Shown here piece after piece: positions 9,039 to 16,800 of a DNA stretch of 64,000 nucleotides (position 1 is its first letter; each line of letters opens with the position of its first letter). Source of the stretch: Cyanobacteria bacterium FACHB-471 (GTDB lineage: Bacteria > Cyanobacteriota > Cyanobacteriia > Elainellales > Elainellaceae); contig JACJOC010000058.1 of the NCBI GenBank assembly GCA_014695345.1, positions 372,001 through 436,000 of the forward strand, read 5' to 3'. The translations under genes and the position numbers were made by a program. Under the pieces are notes generated by a model. It did no database searches. It was given only the letters and a program-made list of their open reading frames with translations, and was not told where the DNA came from.

Positions 9039-9323
9039 TTGACTGTTACGAGAAATGTGTTGATTTGCCAAAACAAAACCTGTCGCAAGCAGAATGCTGC
9101 AAAGGTTCTAGCAGCATTTGAAGCACATCCGATCGCCGATGTGTCAATTACTGCGTCTAGCTGTTTAGGGCAGTGCGGCAACGGTCCAATGGTGTTGGTG
9201 TTGCCTGATCAGGTGTGGTATGCCAAAGTGCATCCTGACGAGGTGCGAGCCGTGGTTGAACGCCATTTTCGTCAGGGACAACCTGTTCAGGCAATGCTTT
9301 ATCGCAAGCTGAATCGGCAGTAG
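9039..9323 (+). CDS. Thioredoxin-like [2Fe-2S] ferredoxin domain protein
   Basis: The 94-residue protein has four cysteines, in VLICQNKTCRKQNA (C10, C15) and SSCLGQCGNGP (C43, C47). This is the ligand spacing of the thioredoxin-like 2Fe-2S ferredoxins, also seen in NuoE. YAKVHPDEVRAVVERH is the conserved C-terminal segment of the cyanobacterial small form. It probably carries electrons in the cytoplasm; the partner is unknown. The start is a TTG preceded by AGGTTGGAG; no in-frame ATG gives a complete domain. It is tightly downstream of the cysteine-synthase-like gene, hinting at a sulfur/redox unit. Confidence 0.85.
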   Translation: MTVTRNVLICQNKTCRKQNAAKVLAAFEAHPIADVSITASSCLGQCGNGPMVLVLPDQVWYAKVHPDEVRAVVERHFRQGQPVQAMLYRKLNRQ

Positions 9324-9336
9324 GAATGTTGTAAGG

Positions 9337-10041
9337 TTACTCTGACTCTGAGAGGACTTGTTTTGCAAGTTGAATTTGCTCAGGGCTGAAGGCAGCTCGT
9401 TTTAAATCAAGGTCGAGGAAGGGGCGATCGCCAAATCGCCCATCCAAACTCAACACTTGCTGATACGTCTGTTTTGCTTCGGGTTGTTCACCTTTGCTCC
9501 AGTGGGCGATCGCCAGCGCAACCAATGGATGAGGATTCGTTGGCTCTAGCTCGGCGGCACGGGTAGCAGTTGCGATCGCCCAGTCATGCTGCTGCATCCG
9601 CTGATAGGTGAGGCTGAGGTTATAGTAGGCAATTTCGTTATCGGGCTGCAGCGCTGCAGCCCAAGCGTGAGTGATAGCGGCAGCGGTCAGGTCGCCGCCC
9701 ACCAGGTAAACAATTCCTAAAGCATTGAGGGTAGGAACATCTTGCGGATTTAGGTAAAACGCCATCACCAGTGCATTGGCGGCTTCCGTCTCTTGCCCTG
9801 CCAGGTGCAGTGTCCAGCCTAACAGTACTCGACCGGAGACGTTTTGGGGTTCCAGTTCGACGGCTTTTTGGAGAGCGGCGATCGCCTCTGGAAACCGTTC
9901 CTGCTGCCGATAGGCTAAGCCCTGCTGCCGATACTCACCTGCTGAGGCAGCCCAGACAGGCGACGGGAGCCAGCTAACCGCTAAAACCAACAACGACAGA
10001 TGTTGGCAAGTTAAACGGCGAATGGTTGAGCTTAAGGACAT
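9337..10041 (-). CDS. Exported TPR-repeat protein
   Basis: From the ATG at 10041 the protein has 234 residues, starting with a signal peptide (basic SSTIRRLTCQ, then a hydrophobic stretch ending SPVWAASA). It continues with about five tetratricopeptide repeats: YRQQGLAYRQQERFPEAIAALQKAVELEP and following units with the A.n.LG...AL.LdP pattern. TPR proteins scaffold protein complexes; the partner is not indicated. An upstream start at 10158 would read through the palindromic repeat at 10126-10203, so it is rejected. It is convergent with the ferredoxin-like gene. Confidence 0.82.
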   Translation of the reverse strand: MSLSSTIRRLTCQHLSLLVLAVSWLPSPVWAASAGEYRQQGLAYRQQERFPEAIAALQKAVELEPQNVSGRVLLGWTLHLAGQETEAANALVMAFYLNPQDVPTLNALGIVYLVGGDLTAAAITHAWAAALQPDNEIAYYNLSLTYQRMQQHDWAIATATRAAELEPTNPHPLVALAIAHWSKGEQPEAKQTYQQVLSLDGRFGDRPFLDLDLKRAAFSPEQIQLAKQVLSESE

Positions 10042-10125
10042 TGTTGGCGCTGCTTTGAAGGAATTCGTTTGTACTCCAATAAGACTATGCCTCGAAACGC
10101 CTGGTTGACTGACAAATCTTCTGAT

Positions 10126-10203
10126 GTAGGTTGGGTGAAACAACGTGCAACCCAACACTCACCCAGATTCTGTTGGGTTACGCATTCGCTTCACCCAACC
10201 TAC
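10126..10203. repeat. Nested palindromic repeat, family C copy 1
   Basis: The outer arms are GTAGGTTGGGTGAA on the left and TTCACCCAACCTAC on the right. Inner arms are GCAACCCAACA and TGTTGGGTTACGC. A closely similar 77-bp copy lies at 23744-23820 and a half copy at 60128-60155. The layout suggests a non-autonomous mobile or REP-like element. Confidence 0.8.
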
Positions 10204-10238
10204 GAGATAACTTCTCAGAACCCAGGACGTATCAATTG

Positions 10239-11036
10239 TTAGCCTGTTGGCAGGTGCTCAGAACATAAATTTGCAATCTTACTGAAGATAGCTTCGAAAT
10301 TAAGTTTTGCTTGATGAAACTCCGACACATCCCAGTCAGGAACATAGTCTTGGTCAAGCTGTGTCTGCTTTAAATATGTGGGGTATCGAATCTCAATCTG
10401 TAAAGCCTCAACGTGAGGCATTTGCCCATAATGCTGCGTAATATACCCGCCACTAAAAACTTTATTACGAACAACTTGATAGCCACTTGCAGAGAAAGCA
10501 GATTCAACAGTAGAGATTAAAAATTCGGAACAACTTTGCCCATTGACATTGCCTAAGCAGACTTCGTCAACAATCAACCCCAAGAAACTGTGTAGATCTA
10601 ACAGATAGACTCGACCAAATTGGTCAATCATCTGATTGAGTAACTCTTCTAGCTGCCTATGGTATGGATAATAAAACTGCTCAATTCGCTCTTCAATTTG
10701 CTTTCGAGACGGAGTGTTCTGGTAGAGCAGTGTATTGAAGGCAGTTTCTTCAGGAATAACCGATCGCCAAAAACTACCAAACAATGGATTTCTAATCGGT
10801 CGATTTAGATCAACAACGTAGCGGCTACAAACAGCTTTTAGGACTGTGATACCTAGATTAGGCAGAAAATCATACAATCTATCGAGATGCCAATCCTGAT
10901 TAGGAAGATAGCTCTCGAAACTTTTGTTCAAAGCTTGTGCAACGTCCCTTGGTATCACTAAACCACTGTGAGGAAGACTCGCCACAATAGGGCGGAGTTT
11001 AGTTTTAGGTGAACAAAGACGAAAAGCTTCTGTCAT
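10239..11036 (-). CDS. N-formylglutamate amidohydrolase family protein
   Basis: This 265-residue protein begins with IVASLPHSGLVIP, the zinc-site opening of the family. Further blocks are DWHLDRLYDFLP, VDLNRPIRNPL (the V.DLNR motif), VYLLDLHSFLG (the D.H metal motif) and GGYITQHYG. The family hydrolyses N-formyl-L-glutamate in histidine breakdown, but many members have other N-acyl substrates. No other hut gene is nearby, so the physiological substrate is open. The start is an ATG. About 170 bases of unremarkable sequence separate it from the next gene. Confidence 0.85.
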   Translation of the reverse strand: MTEAFRLCSPKTKLRPIVASLPHSGLVIPRDVAQALNKSFESYLPNQDWHLDRLYDFLPNLGITVLKAVCSRYVVDLNRPIRNPLFGSFWRSVIPEETAFNTLLYQNTPSRKQIEERIEQFYYPYHRQLEELLNQMIDQFGRVYLLDLHSFLGLIVDEVCLGNVNGQSCSEFLISTVESAFSASGYQVVRNKVFSGGYITQHYGQMPHVEALQIEIRYPTYLKQTQLDQDYVPDWDVSEFHQAKLNFEAIFSKIANLCSEHLPTG

Positions 11037-11206
11037 TAATATTACTAATACCTAGTACAATTGCACCCTTTCTTGGAAATTCCATGAGCATTGCGGAAAG
11101 GCTGTGCTAATTCAAAAACGAAGCAAGTTAACAATTCCATCGATAAAATCAAAGCGTTTGGAAAGACAAGGAGTTAAAGTTAGCCCATTCCTCCTTAATC
11201 CACCTC

Positions 11207-12265
11207 CTAAACGATGCGATCGCGCGTTAGAAAAGGCAAATCCACAACCTCCCCTGTTCCAGCCCCAACATTAACCGTTAGCCCTGCCCCTCCTGCTTTG
11301 GTGCGAACGTAGGCTAGTCCCAACAGTCCTTGCTCGGTTTCAATCAGACTGGTGAGTTTTCCGACTTTCTCCTCACCCAGCAGTAGCGGTTCACCGGGAG
11401 TTGCAGATTGGCTGAGTCGCACTCCCCAAAGCTGCTGTTTTACGCCTTTGTAGGTGTCAAGGCGGGCGATCGTCTCCTGCCCAATGTAACAGCCTTTGCT
11501 AAACGAGATAGTGCGCCACAGCCCTGCTTCCAGAGGATTGTAGTCTTCAGTGAGTTCAGAATTGGGCATGGGGCGGCCCTGCTCGATTCGCAAGCGTTCC
11601 CAGGTCTGTTCGCCTAGCGGAACTGCGCCTGCTTCGGTGAGTTGTTGCCAGAGAGCCGCTGACTGCTCGGCATTCACAATTAGCGTGTATCCGGGAGTTG
11701 CTAGACCGCTACCCGTGGCGATGCGGGTTTCTATCCCAGCAAGATTGACTAGATGGTGAGTCGCGTGAGGCTGTGCAATCGCCTCATCTAGCCCAAGTTT
11801 TTGCAACAGCGCATCACTTTCATTTCCCAGCAAACTGAAGGCGGCAGTGGTGTCCGTGATGTCCTTCAAGTCTACTTTGTCAGCAAAAAAGATAAACCGA
11901 TCCATCCATTCGATCAAGTATTCGCGGCGGTCGGGGGAAGTCAGCAGCAGCACAGCATCCTCTAGGGCATAGGCGGTTACGAGGTCGACAGTGCGTCCGG
12001 TAGAGGTGACAAATACGGTGTCACAACCTTGCCCAGGTTGAAGACGATTGAAATCGTTGGTGGTCTGGTTGTGCAAAAAGCGAATGCGGTCATCACCAGA
12101 AACTAGAATGCGTCCCCAGTGGGAGCGATCGCATACTGCCACGCCCGTTTGTGCTGCCTGAAGTGCTGCTGCTTCGTTGCCAAAGCTACTCGGAACGGAA
12201 GTCCCTGTAACCTCAACAAATACTGCACCTGCTGCTGCCTGGAGGTTTCGTAATTCCTGATTCAT
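11207..12265 (-). CDS. ygfZ: Folate-binding protein YgfZ (GcvT-like)
   Basis: The 352-residue protein has the GcvT fold (residues 30-250 and a C-terminal barrel) and the YgfZ signature KGCYIGQET with the conserved Cys. Other family segments are FLHNQTTNDF near residue 64 and NPLEAGLW before the signature. YgfZ-type proteins use tetrahydrofolate to support repair or assembly of Fe-S clusters in specific enzymes. The start is an ATG. Transcription is with the unknown gene at 12325-12831, separated by about 60 bases, so the two could share a transcript. Confidence 0.9.
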   Translation of the reverse strand: MNQELRNLQAAAGAVFVEVTGTSVPSSFGNEAAALQAAQTGVAVCDRSHWGRILVSGDDRIRFLHNQTTNDFNRLQPGQGCDTVFVTSTGRTVDLVTAYALEDAVLLLTSPDRREYLIEWMDRFIFFADKVDLKDITDTTAAFSLLGNESDALLQKLGLDEAIAQPHATHHLVNLAGIETRIATGSGLATPGYTLIVNAEQSAALWQQLTEAGAVPLGEQTWERLRIEQGRPMPNSELTEDYNPLEAGLWRTISFSKGCYIGQETIARLDTYKGVKQQLWGVRLSQSATPGEPLLLGEEKVGKLTSLIETEQGLLGLAYVRTKAGGAGLTVNVGAGTGEVVDLPFLTRDRIV

Positions 12266-12324
12266 GCTGCTTTTCTTGCGCCTGCGGTCAAACTATCTGT
12301 CCGGATCTTACCGAGTTCGGACCC

Positions 12325-12831
12325 TTATGAGTTGGCGATCGCAGACAACTCGTCAAAAACCCGTCCAACAAACTGCTGTGCTTTTGCGTCCAACTGCTGC
12401 CAATCTACATCGCCTGTCTCGTCGATCAGGTTAGTGTCAATTTCAACGACTTCAGTTTCGCCTGACTCCAACTGAGCATAATTTCGAAAACAGATCTGAT
12501 AACACAGTTGCCACAGATCGACGTTGATTTGATGATCGTGCTTTTGGAGACAGAGTTCGTAGCCAGGGTAAGGTTGAGGCAATCGAGCTAACTGTTCTTC
12601 GATATCAGCAGCTTGTTCAGGTGTGGCATCAGCGAGCTGTTGTTGGAGGTGGAGGGCGATCGCCTTTGTTTCTTCGGGAATCCCCTCAGCCCAAACCTGC
12701 ACATCTCGATAGGTGCCTTTCCAGGAAGACTGCTCTAGCTGTTTGCGAATATTGTCGATGACCCGAATAAAAGCAGGCTGCATTAATAGCTCAGCCTGTT
12801 GCCATGTTTCAGGATTGGCAAATTTTGGCAT
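12325..12831 (-). CDS. Conserved unknown soluble protein
   Basis: The 168-residue acidic protein is predicted to be helical, with no signal peptide or membrane segment. Recognisable blocks are ELLMQPAFIRVIDNIRKQLEQS, WEGIPEET-like text (WAEGIPEETKAIA) and PQPYPGYELCLQKHDHQINVDLWQLCYQICF. I recognise the type as a cyanobacterial conserved hypothetical but know no function. It starts at an ATG and lies upstream of ygfZ on the same strand. Confidence 0.8.
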   Translation of the reverse strand: MPKFANPETWQQAELLMQPAFIRVIDNIRKQLEQSSWKGTYRDVQVWAEGIPEETKAIALHLQQQLADATPEQAADIEEQLARLPQPYPGYELCLQKHDHQINVDLWQLCYQICFRNYAQLESGETEVVEIDTNLIDETGDVDWQQLDAKAQQFVGRVFDELSAIANS

Positions 12832-12978
12832 TACTTTAGCAGGACAGTAGATAAAAACAATTCAGAATAATTCGGCAAGAATTTTTCTAGAAGGATACTC
12901 TCATAATCCAAGCTCAATTCCCAAGCAGGATTAACATATAGCAACTCTGTTACAGTTTATTTGCCATAATTCCTCTGC

Positions 12979-13052
12979 TGTAGGGCGTGGCATTCGGTAT
13001 GCGAACCCAAGAGTAGATCAAGAGCTTTTGCTCCAAATGCTACACCCCTACA
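12979..13052. repeat. Palindromic intergenic repeat, family B
   Basis: The left arm TGTAGGGCGTGGCATTCGG pairs imperfectly with the right arm CCAAATGCTACACCCCTACA. A related copy lies at 30567-30658 and a half copy near 23712-23735. The surrounding stretch 12832-13132 holds no other feature I can support. Confidence 0.6.
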
Positions 13053-13132
13053 TGAGAATCAGCAAAGTGTTAGAAAGTTATAATCTCATCCAAAAAGATG
13101 AACCAATAAACTACAACAAGTAACGAACATTC

Positions 13133-13327
13133 CTAATCAACTTTACCCACAGCTTTGTTTACATCTGCTGGTGTTTCAAACTCTTTATCTGGCAGTTGAT
13201 TCAATACCGAAATCAACTTGTCATCTGCTCCATGACCTTTAGCATGTTTAATTAGGTTCTCTTTATCGACTGGATAATCGATCCCTTTAAGGTGCTTTTG
13301 TAATTGAATTGGGTTGACAGAAGCCAT
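13133..13327 (-). CDS. DUF2795 small protein
   Basis: The 64-residue protein carries the DUF2795 core: VNPIQLQKHLKGIDYPVDKENLI, AKGHGADDKLISVLNQLPD and a final FETPADVNKAVG. These are small helical proteins found widely in bacteria, with no proven function. A good ribosome binding site (AGGGGAG) precedes the ATG. The gene stands alone, with a stem-loop at 13479-13505 on its upstream side. Confidence 0.9.
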   Translation of the reverse strand: MASVNPIQLQKHLKGIDYPVDKENLIKHAKGHGADDKLISVLNQLPDKEFETPADVNKAVGKVD

Positions 13328-13478
13328 TTTTTAACTCCCCTTAAATGAAGTAATTGAAGCGATAACCAGATCAGATCGTAGACTGGTCAGTTACGCCAGA
13401 ACCTCGTACTCAAGAACCAGCTTCAACCCCCACTTGCTCTGCCTGAAGGTGGAGGCAAATTTCAAGGTTTAGTACTGG

Positions 13479-13505
13479 AAAGAAGTATCAGAAAGATACT
13501 TCTTT
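13479..13505. terminator. Perfect 11-bp stem-loop with flanking A/T tracts
   Basis: AAAGAAGTATC (13479-13489) and GATACTTCTTT (13495-13505) are perfect inverted arms around a 5-base loop. The T-rich right arm would serve plus-strand termination and the A-rich left arm minus-strand termination. It stands between the DUF2795 gene and the small membrane ORF. Whether it is a terminator, operator or structured leader is unclear. Confidence 0.45.
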
Positions 13506-13609
13506 TACTGAAAGGTGAGATCTCAGAAAACTCTCCCAATGTTAGAGGTTGATGAGTGCAGTTCTTTTTAGGGTGAAGTCATAGTTTTTTGCAGTAATTG
13601 AGTAGAGCA

Positions 13610-13777
13610 ATGAATCCATCTGTTTTAATGGTTTTGGTTTTGGCGTTGGTGTTGCTGAGCGTGTTATCTCCCTTTTCAGCGCTGGCACTGTTGATGCTTG
13701 TTTTGTTTGTGCCGACGCTGCTCTGGGCTGTGTGGACAGTGGTACAGAGCTTTATCCGGGGTGAGGCTGAGGGTTGA
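13610..13777 (+). CDS. Small hydrophobic membrane peptide (55 aa)
   Basis: An ATG at 13610 opens a 55-codon frame ending with TGA at 13775-13777. The product starts MNPSVLMVLVLALVLL and ends VWTVVQSFIRGEAEG: one or two membrane helices broken by SPFSA, with a short charged tail. It is read in the same direction as the giant CHAT gene and ends about 100 bases before it. The ribosome binding site is weak (GAGTAGAG). I do not recognise a family, and a chance hydrophobic ORF is possible, but composition and position favour a real gene. Confidence 0.5.
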   Translation: MNPSVLMVLVLALVLLSVLSPFSALALLMLVLFVPTLLWAVWTVVQSFIRGEAEG

Positions 13778-13875
13778 GAATCTGACTGAAAATTGAGCGA
13801 GAAGGGGGTGGGGGGGATTGCCACGCATTCCAAATTTAAAGTTTTATGATGGGGATGCCTGAAAGAGCTTGAGTT

Positions 13876-16800
13876 TTGAACGGTCAAGCTTATCTTGGAT
13901 GGGCGCTACCCAATCAGAAGGAAAGTACATTACCCGTGATTAGCCGAGTAATTCGAGGAATCGTTCTGCTGTTAGCAAGCCTTCCGCTCGCAGGACTTGT
14001 TGGCACCAGTCAAGCTCTGGCTCAGGTTACGTCTGCTCAAGATGGTGCAGGAACACGAGTAACCCGGGATGGCGATCGCTACATCATCAATGGTGGCGCA
14101 CTCTCTCGTGATGGGGAAAATTTGTTTCACAGCTTTGATCAGTTTGGATTGGATGCTGATCAGACTGCCAATTTTCTGACTAATTCTCAAATTCAAAACA
14201 TTCTAGGACGCATTACGGGGGGGGATGCGTCTATCATCCACGGCTTGATTCAAGTCACAGGCGGTGACTCTAACCTGTATCTGATCAATCCTGCTGGAAT
14301 CATTTTTGGAGCAAGTGCGCGGTTAGATGTATCAGGTTCCTTTACCGCAACGACAGCAGACGGAATTGGGTTTGGCAATCGCTGGTTTAGTGCGATCGCC
14401 GACAACAATTACGCTTCCTTAGTAGGTAATCCTAGTTCCTTTGCTTTTACCAGCACCCAGCCCGGCTCAATTTTGAATGCCGGAAGTCTCCGAGTTGGTG
14501 AAGGGCAACAGCTTACCCTGCTAGGTGGCACCGTGATCAACACGGGCATTCTAACTGCACCAGGCGGACAGATCACCGTTGCGGCTGTACCTGGAGAAAA
14601 TCTGGTACGAATTAGCCAGGAGGGAAGGCTGCTTAGCTTGGACCTGGAGACAATTGGGGCACGGGTTGGGGGGCGATTAGGGTTACCGTTTACGCCACTG
14701 TCGTTGCCGGAGCTATTGACAGCAGGAAATGTGGAGCACGCGACAGGGGTAACTGTGAATCGGGATGGCACCGTTAGCCTGACGGGTTCTAACTTATCCC
14801 TTTCCACCGAACCGGGAACGGCGATCGCCTCCGGCACCCTCAACGCCTCCCACCCATCCTCAACCCCTAACCGCCAATCCCCCGAAATTAACGTTCTGGG
14901 CGATCGCGTCGCTCTTCTCGATGCCACTCTGAATGCCTCTGGCAATAGCGGCGGCACCATTCGCATGGGCGGTGACTATCAGGGAGAAGGCAGCGTTCCC
15001 AATGCCAGCGTCACCTTTGTAGACGAAAACTCTACCCTCAGCGCGGATGCGCTCAGGCGAGGAAATGGTGGTCGCATTATCGTTTGGTCAGAGGACACCA
15101 CGCGGGTTTATGGCAGCTTGAGTGCTAGAGGTGGGGTACGGCGTGGAAATGGTGGTCTGGTAGAAACCAGCAGCCGCGGTTTTTTGGACGTGAATGGCGC
15201 ACCGGATGTCTCTGCTCGCTATGGCTTGGCTGGAACCTGGCTAATCGATCCTTACAACATCACGATTGTTGATGCGCCAACGGATGGCGTTGATGCGGTG
15301 AACGATCCGTTTGCGGCGATCGATGACAACGCAGTGCTAGACGTAGACGATCTGATCGCTGCCCTCACCGGAGGCGCAAACGTGATCGTCTCCACCGGAA
15401 CGGCAGGAGCGCAGGTCGGCAACATTACCTTGCAAACAGCACTGGACTTTGATGGAACGGGCAGCAATACCTTGACGCTGCAAGCCGCAAACGACATCAA
15501 CATCAACGCAGAAATCTTTGACAGCGTAGCGGGTAGCGATTTGCTCAACCTGGTTTTAACTGCTGACAGTGACAACAGCGGTGTGGGTACGTTGCGAGTT
15601 CAACCCAACGGACGGCTTGATACGGGCGGTGGCACAATCGTCGGTAGCGGTAGCAACGACCAAACTCTGGGCGGGATAGAGCTATCGGGGAATATTTCAT
15701 CCGATGCCAGCAGGATTACTTTCACAGGTACCAGTTTTCAAAATGGGGTTTCGCTCACCAATGGCACCTTCTCGTTAACGGGCAATGGCACCCTGGAGCT
15801 AGCTAGTCCTAACGCTGGTACGGCAGTCATCATCAATGGGACTACGCTACAACTGGGCGATGGCAACCTGATCGTCACGGCAGATGCGATCGACTTGCCC
15901 AACAGCACAATTTTGGGGACGGGTTCGGTGTTGCTTCAGACCGCCAATCCCGAATATACGATTCAAGTAGGAGGAAATGCGGCTGGAGGTCCACTGTTTC
16001 TTGATCTGTTCGCTACAGAGTTGGCTGTATTTCAAGATGGATTTGACAGCATCACAATTGGACGGGCTGACGGCAGTGGGCAAGTTAATTTGCTTGGTGA
16101 TCTCACCTTTAATGATCCTGTAACGCTGCAAGCAACCGGAACGGGTGGCTCGATCAACACTACAGGCGGCACCATCACCGGGCAGGGGAATGCCAGCGTG
16201 ACACTACGGGCAGATCAAAATGTGGTCACGGGCAATATTGCTACGGCAGGTCAGGGAATCACGATCAGCAGCACAACCGGAGGGATTGATACCAGCGCTG
16301 GCACCGTCACAACGAATCTAACGGGTGGAGCAGGAGGGGCGATCGCCCTCACGGCCGCAGGCAACATCACCACTGGACTACTCTCGTTTGGTGCGGCTCC
16401 TGGAACCAATGCTCTAACGATTGACACACCCGGTGAGGTTGACCTGAGAAACGGGCTATCGTCCACGGGCGGCGAAATTGTCATTGGTGGAGTGACTCGC
16501 CCCAGCAGTGTCCTGCTGCCCGAAAACCTCGATACCAATGGCGGCGGCTTTAGTCTGTTTCCCAGCGGTGACATTAACCTGACGGGCAATATCATCACTG
16601 ACGGCGGCAACTTCACCATCAACGGCAATGGCAGCACGACATTTTCTGGCGCAGTGCAAACCGTCGGTGGCGACTTTACTATCCTCAATTCAGGCGCAAC
16701 CTTAGTTCTTGGCTCCGTCAGTACAGGAAGCGGCAATTTTCGGATTGAGAGTGGTGGTACTACCTCGGTCTCCAGCCCAATCAATACTGATGGTGGTGAT

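Noticed and set aside
13579-13887. 102-residue minus-strand frame over the small membrane ORF
   Set aside because: Composition is low-complexity and polar without a family pattern. It would cross the gap between two better supported plus-strand genes.
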